A stretch of DNA of 64,000 bases, taken from the NCBI RefSeq assembly GCF_030182585.1, contig NZ_JARXOW010000001.1, positions 2,170,001 through 2,234,000 on the forward strand, read 5' to 3'. The translations under genes and the position numbers were made by a program. Source of the DNA: Pedobacter faecalis. Its GTDB lineage: Bacteria; Bacteroidota; Bacteroidia; Sphingobacteriales; Sphingobacteriaceae. A model generated the notes under the pieces. That model was not told the origin of the DNA and made no database searches. It worked only from the letters and a program-made list of their open reading frames with translations. Of this stretch, positions 45,270 to 54,339 are shown piece after piece (the stretch's first letter is position 1; the number at the start of each line of letters is the position of its first letter).

Positions 45270-45748
45270 TCTGCCTTTTGGATAAGGCAAACCGCGTAGG
45301 CCACCACGCCCTCTTCGCGCCCAATGAAGCCCATTTGCTCATTGGTAGTGGCTTTTATGGAAATGTCCTCGACCGGTATACCCGTAGCTTCGGAAATATG
45401 TTGCTGCATAGACGGAATATGCGGATTGATTTTAGGCGCTTCGAGGCATAGCATGGCATCTATATTGCCTATAAGCCATCCTTTTTCTGAAAGAAGTTTC
45501 ACGGATTCTCTGAGCAGGATCAGACTGCTTATGCCTTTCCACCGGGGATCGGTGTTTTTGAAATGAAAGCCAATGTCGCGGAGATTGGCGGCGCCAAGCA
45601 GTGCGTCGCAAATCGCATGGAGCAAAACGTCTGCATCGGAGTGCCCGTAAGCCCCCTTGTGGTGAGGCAGTGTTACGCCACCTACAACGAAAGGATGACC
45701 ATCTTTTAACTGGTGAACATCAAACCCGAATCCAACTTTTATCTTCAT
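45257..45748 (-). CDS. ispF: 2-C-methyl-D-erythritol 2,4-cyclodiphosphate synthase
   Basis: Isoprenoid synthesis (MEP pathway) enzyme making MEcPP from CDP-ME-2-phosphate. 163 residues, usual length. Zn/substrate residues seen in GFDVHQL (Asp10, His12) and GAYGHSDADVLLHAICDALLGAANLRDIG; C-terminal ISIKATTNEQMGFIGREEG is typical. Trimeric, cytosolic. Adjacent to porV (gap 23 nt), same strand. Confidence 0.97.
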   Translation of the reverse strand: MKIKVGFGFDVHQLKDGHPFVVGGVTLPHHKGAYGHSDADVLLHAICDALLGAANLRDIGFHFKNTDPRWKGISSLILLRESVKLLSEKGWLIGNIDAMLCLEAPKINPHIPSMQQHISEATGIPVEDISIKATTNEQMGFIGREEGVVAYAVCLIQKADHSR

Positions 45749-45771
45749 GGTGCTGTTTATTTCAAACCGCT

Positions 45772-46770
45772 TTACTGCGGGTGACCAAAATTAAGCAATA
45801 AACCTAACCTAATCGTATTGGCGACAAGATTCTGTTGCGTATTCGCAATCAGATAAGAAAAATCGACTTGCAGCCACTGATGCTTTAGTCCCCCGCCCAC
45901 TGTAAAATACCGCTGCCCGCTATCCCATAGTCCGTAGTGATAACCCGTCCGGAGCGCGAAACGGTTTCGGCACCAATATTCCATACCCGCAGCGGTCCAT
46001 CCTTCGGTATTGTAATCGGCTGCCAGCGTAAGTTCATTATACTCGCCGAACAGTATTGTTGATGCCCCGCCGATACGGACAGCGGATGGCAGGGTTTGCT
46101 CTTCTCCCAGGCCGCCTGTTGTACTGACATGCATGCCGATGTTGGCGATATGAATACCGCCAGCGACAATAGCTTCCATGCCCATGATATGGGCTGGCCT
46201 CTTGTAAAATGTCGAAACATCAACAGCCATAGCCCGAACATCGGTAAAAGCTGAAGATATGTACCTTAAACTCGTTGCCAGCGAAAACTGATCGCCGAAC
46301 TTACGGGCGTAGGCCAGATCAAAGGCATATTCTCCTGGGGCAAACGTACCTAGATCTTGCTGACCAATGTCTGTCAGCCTGATTTCGCCTGCCGAAAAGA
46401 AACGGAGTGAAGAAGCCACCGAGCCATTTTGACCTGCACGAAAAAAGCTGCTGACGTAAGCGAGGCCGACGTCGCTTACGGCATTTGGCATCCATGGGCA
46501 GTAAGAAACGGCTAATCCATAGTCACTTTCTGCAAATGCGAGTTTAGCGGGGTTAATGCTTGGTGTGTTGGCGTCTGGACTTACGGCTACACCCGCACCA
46601 GCCATTCCGCCCGATCGAGCGTCGGGCGTGATCAATAACACTGGAAACAAGGTAGCACCACCCGGCTTCCCTGCATGGTTAGAAACGGAAGTCTGAGCTG
46701 CAAGTTTTGTAGCGCAGATGGCAATGCATACGCCCCATAAAACGCATGCTGTTGACGAGGAAAATCTCAT
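45772..46770 (-). CDS. porV: T9SS outer-membrane protein PorV
   Basis: 332 residues with a signal peptide (ends KLAAQ, about residue 26). Mature start FPVLLITPDARSGGMAGAGVAVSPDANTPSINPAKLAFAE is the PorV signature, followed by barrel strands such as YSPW-like SYCPWMPNAVSDVGLAYVSS and the C-terminal VDFSYLIANTQQNLVANTIRLGLLL. PorV is the outer-membrane shuttle/attachment partner of type IX secretion, working with PorU. PorU itself is not beside it, unlike the usual porU-porV-gldJ order. Divergent from gldJ. Confidence 0.88.
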   Translation of the reverse strand: MRFSSSTACVLWGVCIAICATKLAAQTSVSNHAGKPGGATLFPVLLITPDARSGGMAGAGVAVSPDANTPSINPAKLAFAESDYGLAVSYCPWMPNAVSDVGLAYVSSFFRAGQNGSVASSLRFFSAGEIRLTDIGQQDLGTFAPGEYAFDLAYARKFGDQFSLATSLRYISSAFTDVRAMAVDVSTFYKRPAHIMGMEAIVAGGIHIANIGMHVSTTGGLGEEQTLPSAVRIGGASTILFGEYNELTLAADYNTEGWTAAGMEYWCRNRFALRTGYHYGLWDSGQRYFTVGGGLKHQWLQVDFSYLIANTQQNLVANTIRLGLLLNFGHPQ

Positions 46771-46818
46771 GGGCTAAGTTAATAAGTATTGATGTTTGGG
46801 CACAAATGCCTTAAGTTT

Positions 46819-46849
46819 TTTGTGGAGTGCTTGTTTTTTCGTATTTTTA
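46819..46849 (+). promoter_or_regulatory. Promoter of gldJ (TTTG-N19-TATTTTTA)
   Basis: TTTG at 46819-46822 and TATTTTTA at 46842-46849 are 19 nt apart, the usual Bacteroidota spacing; the -7 has one mismatch (A for G). Predicted leader to the ATG at 46880 is about 25 nt. Confidence 0.45.
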
Positions 46850-46879
46850 AACGTTATTGTTACAACTGCGACCAATCTG

Positions 46880-48469
46880 ATGAAAAACATTTACATCTAC
46901 ACTTTGGGTTCTTTTTTAATGGCTGTGACGCTGCTTTCCTGCAAGCCTAAGTCGGCCGTGTCCGACAAAACCGGAATGGCTTATAACAAACAGGAATACG
47001 GCGGCTTTCAGGTGAACAACAAGTTTAAACGGGGCCCGGGACCAGGTCTGGTGGAAATTGAGGGTGGTGTCTTTGTGATGAGCGGAAGCGCTATCGCCAT
47101 TCCCGGTCAGGAGCTTAGTGAGTACAATCATAAAAGGGAGACAACAGTTTCGTCATTTTACATGGATGAAACGGAGGTTTCAAATACAAACTGGCTGGAA
47201 TATCTGAACTGGATCAGAACAAACTTTCCAACTGATTACGAATATTATTACAATGAATTGCCCGACACGTTGGTGTGGCGCAGGCCTCTTTCTTATAACG
47301 AGCCGTATGTGGACAACTATCTGAGGCATCCTGCCTATCAGGATTATCCGGTGGTAGGTGTGAGCTGGGAACAGGCAGAGCGCTATTGTGCGTGGCGGAC
47401 AGATCGGGTTAACGAACTTCTGCTTCGTGAGCGTGGTTATATGACGAGTTTCCGCGACTTGAACGGATCAAATGGCACGGCGGCTAATGCCAATACCGCG
47501 AATAGATCTACCGCGCCGTTTAGTACTGGTGCTTATCTTACCGGGCAGCATGATGACATGGGAAAAAATGCAATTAAGGACCTGAATCCGGCAAACGCAG
47601 CAGCAGGCCAAAACGCCGGGGCAAACTCAGGCACCAGAAATGTCAGGTTAGAAGATGGTATCCTGAAACAGCCGTATCGCTTACCTACTGAGGCAGAATG
47701 GGAGTACGCAGCATTAGGGCTCATTGGCAATACCCAATATGAAAATATTTACGAGAATAAGATTTATCCTTGGAGCGGACTTGGCGTAAGCTCTGCCAAG
47801 AAAAGTACCCGCGGTATGATCTTGGCGAACTTTAAGCGTAGCAAGGGGGATTACATGGGCGTAGGGGGCTCTTTGAACGATAAAGGGGGGCTGACGGTTG
47901 CAGTGCGCTCGTATTTGCCAAACGATTTTGGTTTGTACAATATGGCAGGCAACGTGAATGAGTGGGTAGCCGATGTATACCGGGCGAAGACCTTTGAAGC
48001 GGCCGATGCGTTTAACCCGTACCGTGGAAACTTTTATACCGATAAAAAGGTTGCTGATCCTGCTACTGGAAGGGTTGAACTAGACAAGTATAACAGGCCT
48101 GTGATGGTTGCCGCTGCTTCGCCCAGAAAACAAACCTGGGCGGAAAAACAGGCTGCAGCTGCGGCTGGGGTGCCGGATTCTGCAAGGGTAACTGCATATG
48201 CGGATCAGAGAGGTTACCGTGACCCGGCTACAGATCTTTATGGTGAAACGACGTTGATTAACGATAAATCGCGTGTATACAAGGGCGGTTCATGGGACGA
48301 TCAGGCTATGTGGCTAAATCCGGCTGCCCGGAGATTCTTGCAACAGGATCAAAGTACTGCTGATATAGGCTTTAGATGTGCTATGACTATGCTTGGTGCA
48401 CCGGAGATTAGATCAACTGGTAAACCGCAATTCAAGCAGCGCCAGGCGAAACCGTTCCGGTCAAGATAA
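46880..48469 (+). CDS. gldJ: Gliding motility lipoprotein GldJ
   Basis: 529 residues from the ATG at 46880; the frame opens further upstream but that would precede the promoter. Lipoprotein signal with lipobox LLSC (Cys21). The protein is a SUMF1/formylglycine-type fold: YRLPTEAEWEYAALG, NMAGNVNEWVADVYRA and the end KGGSWDDQAMWLNPAARRFLQQDQSTADIGFRC. GldJ, together with GldK/L/M/N, is a core T9SS and gliding component; the similar GldK is the main alternative, but adjacency to porV favours GldJ. Ends 4 nt from the biotin carrier gene in convergent orientation. Confidence 0.87.
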   Translation: MKNIYIYTLGSFLMAVTLLSCKPKSAVSDKTGMAYNKQEYGGFQVNNKFKRGPGPGLVEIEGGVFVMSGSAIAIPGQELSEYNHKRETTVSSFYMDETEVSNTNWLEYLNWIRTNFPTDYEYYYNELPDTLVWRRPLSYNEPYVDNYLRHPAYQDYPVVGVSWEQAERYCAWRTDRVNELLLRERGYMTSFRDLNGSNGTAANANTANRSTAPFSTGAYLTGQHDDMGKNAIKDLNPANAAAGQNAGANSGTRNVRLEDGILKQPYRLPTEAEWEYAALGLIGNTQYENIYENKIYPWSGLGVSSAKKSTRGMILANFKRSKGDYMGVGGSLNDKGGLTVAVRSYLPNDFGLYNMAGNVNEWVADVYRAKTFEAADAFNPYRGNFYTDKKVADPATGRVELDKYNRPVMVAAASPRKQTWAEKQAAAAAGVPDSARVTAYADQRGYRDPATDLYGETTLINDKSRVYKGGSWDDQAMWLNPAARRFLQQDQSTADIGFRCAMTMLGAPEIRSTGKPQFKQRQAKPFRSR

Positions 48470-48473
48470 GGAT

Positions 48474-48971
48474 TTAATGAAATTGAATCAGCACCTGGTT
48501 CTTTTCTACTTTATCGCCTTGATTTACGAGAATCTTTTGGATTGTAGCATCTGCGGGTGCCTTAATGCTGTTTTCCATTTTCATTGCTTCTAATACGACC
48601 AAACCTTGCCCTTTGATTACCTCCTGCCCTTCAGTGACCGGCAGGCTTAGTACAAGGCCAGGCATGGGAGCTTTCAGCTCCTTTACTTTTCTGGCGGAAG
48701 CTGCATCTATACCCATCTTCTTTAAAAGATCGTCGAACTGGTCGGTAAGACTTACTTGATAGATATTGCCGTTGACTTTGACCTGAGCGGTCTTTTCTTC
48801 ACTGTTATGCGCAACCAGTTCTACCTCGTACGATTTGTTATGGTGAAGAACGTGCAGGTTTCGTTCTCCAAGCTCTTCAATATCGAAAAGGACTTCTTGA
48901 TTGTCTATCTGAATGGCGTCTTTACCGACTGTGATTTCAAATATCTCCTTATCGTTGACTTTTGCTTTCAT
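48474..48971 (-). CDS. Biotin carboxyl carrier protein subunit (acyl-CoA carboxylase)
   Basis: 165 residues. C-terminal biotinyl domain (about 98-165) with the biotin-accepting Lys131 in LEAMKMENS and the hairpin Pro-Gly APMPGLVL. The N-terminal 95 residues lack an obvious catalytic fold. No carboxylase or carboxyltransferase gene is next to it; it ends the dedA-ppa-CNNM-rsmE-DUF4159 operon. Likely the BCCP of a propionyl/methylcrotonyl-type carboxylase encoded elsewhere. Confidence 0.88.
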   Translation of the reverse strand: MKAKVNDKEIFEITVGKDAIQIDNQEVLFDIEELGERNLHVLHHNKSYEVELVAHNSEEKTAQVKVNGNIYQVSLTDQFDDLLKKMGIDAASARKVKELKAPMPGLVLSLPVTEGQEVIKGQGLVVLEAMKMENSIKAPADATIQKILVNQGDKVEKNQVLIQFH

Positions 48972-48973
48972 AC

Positions 48974-49642
48974 CTATTGTGTTAATGCGTATTGAATCAG
49001 ATTGGCACCCATTTTAAGCGCCTGCAAACGACTTTCCTGTGTGTCGCCTGGATATGTGCCATAGTCTTCCCATCCGTTGCCTAAATCACTCTCATAGCTG
49101 TAAAAGCAGATCACCCGGCCTTTGAGGATTAGGGCTAATCCTTGTGGGCGCTTATTGTCGTGTTCATGGATTTTGGGTAGTCCCTTTGGAAACTTAAATT
49201 TTTGATTGTAAATAGCGTGGCTGACTGGTAACTCTGTAAAACTGAGTTCCGGAAATACTTTCTTCATTTCCTTCCGGATAAACCGGTCAAGTCCATAATT
49301 ATCGTCAATATGCAGAAATCCGCCAGCAGTAAGGTATCTCCGAAGGTTGCTGGCTTCGCTTTCACTGAAAACAACATTTCCGTGGCCTGTAAGATATATG
49401 AACGGATAGTTGACAAGCTCCGGACTGCCCGCATCTATAACGACCTCCTGAGAAGCGAAGTTCGTGAGCAGGTTCTTGTTACAAAAGTCAATTATGTTGG
49501 ATAAAGCGGTACGATTTGCATACCAGTCGCCCCCCCCGCTATACTTAAGCCTGCCGATCTTGTAGGTTGGTACCCGAAAACCTATAAGAAGAACTGCAGC
49601 CAGGCAGGCCAGAGCAAATATATATCCTGGCCTTTTGTTCAT
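48974..49642 (-). CDS. DUF4159 domain protein
   Basis: 222 residues with an N-terminal membrane segment (GYIFALACLAAVLLIGF), so membrane-anchored or secreted. Recognised as DUF4159; FIYLTGHGNVVFSESEASNLRRYLTAGGFLHIDDNYG and FSYESDLGNGWEDYGTYPG are family phrases that resemble a glutamine-amidotransferase-like fold. Function unknown. Overlaps the rsmE stop by 4 nt and precedes the BCCP gene by 2 nt. Confidence 0.85.
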   Translation of the reverse strand: MNKRPGYIFALACLAAVLLIGFRVPTYKIGRLKYSGGGDWYANRTALSNIIDFCNKNLLTNFASQEVVIDAGSPELVNYPFIYLTGHGNVVFSESEASNLRRYLTAGGFLHIDDNYGLDRFIRKEMKKVFPELSFTELPVSHAIYNQKFKFPKGLPKIHEHDNKRPQGLALILKGRVICFYSYESDLGNGWEDYGTYPGDTQESRLQALKMGANLIQYALTQ

Positions 49643-50367
49643 CTGTTTAAGTAATTAATTTCAAAACATGCGGCGAGTGCAGCGGTCTCTGTACGCAACC
49701 GTGACGACCCAAGTGAAACAGGTGCGTAACCTTTACTCTGGGCAAGTTCAATTTCTGAGGACGCAAAATCACCTTCCGGACCGATCAGTATAGTATATCG
49801 CTCATACGGGCGGCAGAGTTGACTTATGTAGGCCTTCTCACTGTCTTCTTCGCAGTGTGCGATTAGCTTGCGTTGTTTGACGTTACCGTCAACAGCAGAG
49901 CTGATATCAGACCGCAGAAAATCCGTAAGACTGGCCTGAGGATTCAAAATCGGATGATAGGCTTGGAGCGACTGCTTAACTGCAGAAGTGATGACCTTTA
50001 CAAGCCGATCATGCTTAACCACTTTCCGCTCCGAGCGGCTGCATATAACTGGAGTGATTTCGTCGATACCGATTTCAGTAGCCTTCTCCAGAAACCATTC
50101 GAGACGATCGATGTTTTTTGTAGGCGCAACAGCTATATGCAGGTGATGATTCCGCTGTTGATGATTTTGCTTGGATTCAAGAATATGAAGGTGCACATTC
50201 CGCTGACCTAAAGAACTAATCTCCGCGGTATACAGCCCACCTCTCCCATCTACAAGGTGCACAACGGAACCGCGAACTAACCTGAGTACTTTGATACAAT
50301 GCCTGCTTTCTTCCTCATTCAAGACATATTGATCTGAATTGATGTCTGGTGTATAAAAAACATGCAT
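49639..50367 (-). CDS. rsmE: 16S rRNA m3U1498 methyltransferase RsmE
   Basis: 242 residues, SPOUT-class enzyme methylating U1498 of 16S rRNA at N3. N-terminal PUA-like domain, then the knot: IGPEGDFASSEIELAQ and LGSSRLRTETAALAACF. Near-perfect family ending. Between the CNNM and DUF4159 genes in one operon. Confidence 0.95.
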   Translation of the reverse strand: MHVFYTPDINSDQYVLNEEESRHCIKVLRLVRGSVVHLVDGRGGLYTAEISSLGQRNVHLHILESKQNHQQRNHHLHIAVAPTKNIDRLEWFLEKATEIGIDEITPVICSRSERKVVKHDRLVKVITSAVKQSLQAYHPILNPQASLTDFLRSDISSAVDGNVKQRKLIAHCEEDSEKAYISQLCRPYERYTILIGPEGDFASSEIELAQSKGYAPVSLGSSRLRTETAALAACFEINYLNR

Positions 50368-50376
50368 AGCACGGAT

Positions 50377-51693
50377 TTAGTGGTTATCTACCATGTCGTT
50401 CTTGTTGATAACGAGTTCAAGTTTGATGGTTTCAATATTTTGCTCTGTCTTCTTCAAAATTGTGAAGAGATAACCGTAGCATTCTTCACTGTCGCCAACT
50501 TCGGGGATCTTACCGAAAGAATGGGAAACCAGTCCGCCCACAGTATCGAAGTCACCATCTTCCGGCAGATCGTGCGGCAAATGCTCGTTGACATCATAAA
50601 CAGTTGCATAGGCATTCACGATGAACTCATTGTCTGATACCCTTTCGACGATGGGCTTTTCTTCATCATACTCATCCTGAATTTCACCAACAATCTCCTC
50701 CACAATGTCTTCGAGAGTTACCATACCCGCGGTACCACCGAACTCGTCTATTACAATGGCAATTTGTATGCGCTTCTGCTGAAGCTCACTGAGCAGGTCG
50801 TTAATTTTCTTGGTCTCAGGTACAAAGTAGGGCTTCCGTATAATGTCCTTTAATGCCCAGTCTTTGTTATCGGCCAATAATGGTAAGATATCCTTGGCAT
50901 GAACGATACCGACGATCTTGTCGATTTGCTCGTCATAAACCGGCATACGGGAATAACCTTCATTAATAACCATGGCAATGACCTCCTGCCGCGGAGCGGA
51001 AAGCTCCACTCCAGAAATTTTGGTTCTGGGAACCATGATGTTCTTAACAACACGCTCGTTAAAATCAAACACGTTCTTGATAAGCTCGTGCTCATTGGTA
51101 TCAAGCGCACCGCTCTCCTTACCCTGATCAAGCAGGTAATATAGTTCTTCGGTGCTGTGCACCGATTCATGACCTCCTACACTGGATATTCCAAACAGCT
51201 TCAGGATGACATTGGCTAAGCCGTTGAGCACAAAAATAAAGGGTCGGAAAACCCAATAGAAGGCCTGAAGAGGCAAAGATACGAATAAAGTAGTAGCGAC
51301 GGGACGTTGGATAGCGACCGACTTAGGTGCGAGCTCGCCAAACACGATGTGCATCACCGTTATGAAAAGGAAAGCAATAATGGTAGATATGGAAGAGATA
51401 TAAACTTCAGACAGGTTAAAGTTGATCAGCAGGTCATGGACAATAGTGTGCATGACAGATTCACCAACCCAACCCAGACCCAAAGAAGCCAAAGTAATAC
51501 CCAGCTGAGTAGCAGCCAGATATCCATCGAGGTGTTGTGTGATGTGTTTTGCAATGTTCGCTACACGGCTCCCGGATTTGGCTTTAATCTCGATCTGGGA
51601 TGCCCTGACCTTGACAATAGCAAACTCAGCTGCTACGAAAAAACCGTTCAGTGCTACTAAAAAGAATGTTAAGAATATCTTAAAACCTTCCAT
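50377..51693 (-). CDS. CNNM/CorC-type transporter (hemolysin family, DUF21-CBS-CorC)
   Basis: 438 residues: N-terminal DUF21 membrane domain (about 1-185; EGFKIFLTFFLVALNGFFVAAEFAIVKVRASQI), two CBS domains (MVPRTKISGVE ... YSRMPVYDEQIDKIVGIVHAKDIL ... VIDEFGGTAGMVTLEDIVEEIVGEIQDEYD) and a C-terminal CorC/HlyC domain (DFDTVGGLV). Relatives move Mg or other divalent cations. Its ATG shares one base with the ppa stop codon. GldE belongs to the same family, but its usual neighbours are absent, so no gld name is given. Confidence 0.9.
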   Translation of the reverse strand: MEGFKIFLTFFLVALNGFFVAAEFAIVKVRASQIEIKAKSGSRVANIAKHITQHLDGYLAATQLGITLASLGLGWVGESVMHTIVHDLLINFNLSEVYISSISTIIAFLFITVMHIVFGELAPKSVAIQRPVATTLFVSLPLQAFYWVFRPFIFVLNGLANVILKLFGISSVGGHESVHSTEELYYLLDQGKESGALDTNEHELIKNVFDFNERVVKNIMVPRTKISGVELSAPRQEVIAMVINEGYSRMPVYDEQIDKIVGIVHAKDILPLLADNKDWALKDIIRKPYFVPETKKINDLLSELQQKRIQIAIVIDEFGGTAGMVTLEDIVEEIVGEIQDEYDEEKPIVERVSDNEFIVNAYATVYDVNEHLPHDLPEDGDFDTVGGLVSHSFGKIPEVGDSEECYGYLFTILKKTEQNIETIKLELVINKNDMVDNH

Positions 51694-52247
51694 TAAGACT
51701 GATTATTTCTAAACTTTTGGTTGTAAAGGTCTATACTTTCCTGTATGACTTTATGTGCATAACGAACTCCAAGCAAATGTTCTATCGTAACCTTCTTTTC
51801 CTCAAGCGCTTTGTAATCCTGAAAAAATTTGACGATTTCCTTCATGGTATGCGGTGGCAGATCGGCCAAGTCATTAATATAGTTTACAGACATATCGTTC
51901 TTTGCCACTGCAATGATTTTATCATCCTGCTCGCCATTGTCTACCATGTGCATGACGCCAATGACCTTAGCTTCGATTATAGAAAGCGGATATACATCCA
52001 CTGAGCAAAGCACCAGAATATCCAGAGGGTCGTTGTCATCACAATAGGTTTGAGGAATAAACCCGTAATTGGCCGGATACATCACTGAAGAAAAAAGAAC
52101 CCGGTCGAGCTTGATCAGGTTGGAATCTTTATCAATTTCGTACTTAGCTTTCGATCCTTTCGGGATTTCGATGATTGCGTTTACTGTGGTTGGCAGGTTG
52201 TCTCCAGGGGATACGCTGTGCCACGGGTGATTGTCGTATTTACTCAT
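51693..52247 (-). CDS. ppa: Inorganic pyrophosphatase, family I
   Basis: 184 residues, soluble Mg-dependent enzyme hydrolysing PPi. Active-site set seen: IEIPKGSKAKYEID, MYPANYGFIPQTY, DDNDPLDILVL and DNGEQDDKIIAV. Length normal for the bacterial soluble type. Its stop codon overlaps the CNNM ATG (TAATG). DedA lies 6 nt upstream. Confidence 0.96.
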   Translation of the reverse strand: MSKYDNHPWHSVSPGDNLPTTVNAIIEIPKGSKAKYEIDKDSNLIKLDRVLFSSVMYPANYGFIPQTYCDDNDPLDILVLCSVDVYPLSIIEAKVIGVMHMVDNGEQDDKIIAVAKNDMSVNYINDLADLPPHTMKEIVKFFQDYKALEEKKVTIEHLLGVRYAHKVIQESIDLYNQKFRNNQS

Positions 52248-52253
52248 TCGTGT

Positions 52254-52916
52254 TTATTGTTCAAAATTTGTTTGTTCGTCCTCAGCAACCTTTACTACTC
52301 GCTTTCTTACAAAGGTAATAATGAGCGGGATTGTTGTTATTAAAATGAATCCAATTATGATGTATAATAAATAATCATTGATTTCCTTTTCAAACCGTCT
52401 TCCAAGGAAATAGCCCAGCAAAGTTAATGATGCTATCCATATTATAGCACCTGTAATGTTATATAATGCAAATCTCCTGAAGTCTAACTTTACCACACCA
52501 GCAAAAATCGGTGCAAAGGTCCTGACTATAGGCACGAAGCGTCCCATAATCAACGCGAAGGCACCCTGCTTATGATAATATTCTTCTGCTGCTTTGAGGT
52601 AGCGCTTTTTAAAAAAGAAAGAATCCTTTCTTTGATACAATACCGGTCCGGTTTTCCGGCCAAACCAATAGCCGGTAAAGTTCCCAAGTATTGCTGCAAT
52701 ACAGAGTGTAAAGATCAATAAATAAATGTTCACGTCCAGTTTCCCGGTGGCCACAAACATTCCCGCAAGGAAAAGCAGGTAATCTCCGGGGAGAAAGAAG
52801 CCAAAAAAAAGACCGGTCTCTGCGAAGATTACGAAGGTTACTACATAAAAACCACCTTCTCTAAGTAATTTTTCGGGGTCTACAAACTGGTGTAAGGCGG
52901 TCCAGAGATCTTGCAT
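52254..52916 (-). CDS. DedA family membrane protein
   Basis: 220 residues, SNARE-associated/DedA fold: YVVTFVIFAETGLFFGFFLPGDYLLFLAG, then GRFVPIVRTFAPIFAGVVKLDFRRFALYNITGAIIW, which carries the family's conserved charged residues. DedA proteins flip or carry undecaprenyl phosphate and related lipids. First gene after nuoN (45 nt gap) and first of the ppa operon, so either start of a new unit or a continuation of nuo. Confidence 0.92.
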   Translation of the reverse strand: MQDLWTALHQFVDPEKLLREGGFYVVTFVIFAETGLFFGFFLPGDYLLFLAGMFVATGKLDVNIYLLIFTLCIAAILGNFTGYWFGRKTGPVLYQRKDSFFFKKRYLKAAEEYYHKQGAFALIMGRFVPIVRTFAPIFAGVVKLDFRRFALYNITGAIIWIASLTLLGYFLGRRFEKEINDYLLYIIIGFILITTIPLIITFVRKRVVKVAEDEQTNFEQ

Positions 52917-52961
52917 AGTTCAATTATTCGTAAAACTACAAATAATTATCTAGACATGTGT

Positions 52962-54335
52962 TTATATCAGATCTAAAATTAGCCCTGGATAAATGCCCAC
53001 TGCGATGGTAACAACAAGCGAAAGAAAGACAACGAGGCGGTACTGAAAGGGGGTGTCTAAGGCAATCCCATTTCCTTCTTTGAAGTACATAGCAACAATC
53101 ACTTTGAAATAGTAGTAGAAGCCGACCAGCGCATTTAAGATAGCAAAAGCAACCAAATAGATGTGATATTCGTTCATCACGTTCAAAAACATCAGATATT
53201 TTCCGATAAAGCCTGCGGTAAGTGGAATTCCAGCGAGTGACAACATGGAGACGGTAAGCGCGAAGGCCATAAATGGATTCAATTTAGCTAAACCATTGAA
53301 GCTGTCGAAGTGGTCGTTTCCCGTCTTCTGCTTTACAAGGATTAAAACAGCAAAAGCAGTAATACTGGCAAAACTATATGCAAGTGCATAGACCAGAACG
53401 TTGCTGGCTGACGAAGATGTAAGTGTAACGAGTGAAAAGAGCAGATAACCCGCATGAGATATGCTGGAATATGCGAGCATACGCTTAAAGTTACGCTGAA
53501 ATAGTGCGGTGACATTGCCTACCAGCAACGTAAGGAATACTAAAGCTAACACCGGAGAGAGCCAGAAATCGTGTAGCGGCGCGAGCGTGTCTGCAAATAA
53601 ACGCAGCAGGGCAGCGAAACCGGCGGTCTTCACTGCAGTAGACATAAATGTTGTAATTAACGTGGGTGCACCCTCATATACATCTGGCGTCCAAAAATGG
53701 AACGGAGCAGCACCTATTTTGAATGCAAGCCCAATAAGCAGGAGAATTAGACCTGGATAGAAAAGAGACGACACTTCTGCGTGGTTACCGACGAGATAAT
53801 TCTTGATATCTACCAGATTAAAGGAACCGGTCGCTCCATAGATAAGGGTAATTCCGAACAAGAGGAAGCCTGTGGAAAAAGCGCCCATCAGGAAATACTT
53901 TAAAGAGGCCTCATTCGAAGCGAAATTACTTTTACGGATTCCAGCAAGAATGTAGAGGCTTACCGACATAATTTCCAAACCTATAAATAGCATGGACATG
54001 TTGGTATAGGAGACCATGATGACAATACCCGCTAAGGCAAACAAAATCAGCGTCAGATATTCTGCAATATTGTCACTTTGTGACGAAAAATAGTTCTCAG
54101 TTAAAAGCAGGATTAAAATCGTTGAAAGTACTGTTATAGCGGTAAACGCAAGTGCGAAATTGTCCATTTGCATCATTCCGAAGTACACACGGCTGGTATT
54201 CCAGGATGTGCATACAAATACTAGCGAGATTGCGAGACCAGCAAGGCTAATAGGAAGCAACGCTTTACGGGCTTTAAACAAGCCGGCGTAAAGTACTACT
54301 AGGGCAGTGACAGCAATGGTGATTATGATGTTCAT
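52962..54335 (-). CDS. nuoN: NADH-quinone oxidoreductase subunit N
   Basis: 457 residues, antiporter-like proton-pumping subunit of complex I, about 13-14 helices. Seen: FKIGAAPFHFWTPDVYEGAPTLITTFMSTAVKTAGFAALLRL and KRMLAYSSISHAGYLLF, typical NuoN. Last gene of the nuo operon; 4 nt after nuoM. Confidence 0.96.
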   Translation of the reverse strand: MNIIITIAVTALVVLYAGLFKARKALLPISLAGLAISLVFVCTSWNTSRVYFGMMQMDNFALAFTAITVLSTILILLLTENYFSSQSDNIAEYLTLILFALAGIVIMVSYTNMSMLFIGLEIMSVSLYILAGIRKSNFASNEASLKYFLMGAFSTGFLLFGITLIYGATGSFNLVDIKNYLVGNHAEVSSLFYPGLILLLIGLAFKIGAAPFHFWTPDVYEGAPTLITTFMSTAVKTAGFAALLRLFADTLAPLHDFWLSPVLALVFLTLLVGNVTALFQRNFKRMLAYSSISHAGYLLFSLVTLTSSSASNVLVYALAYSFASITAFAVLILVKQKTGNDHFDSFNGLAKLNPFMAFALTVSMLSLAGIPLTAGFIGKYLMFLNVMNEYHIYLVAFAILNALVGFYYYFKVIVAMYFKEGNGIALDTPFQYRLVVFLSLVVTIAVGIYPGLILDLI

Positions 54336-54339
54336 TTGT

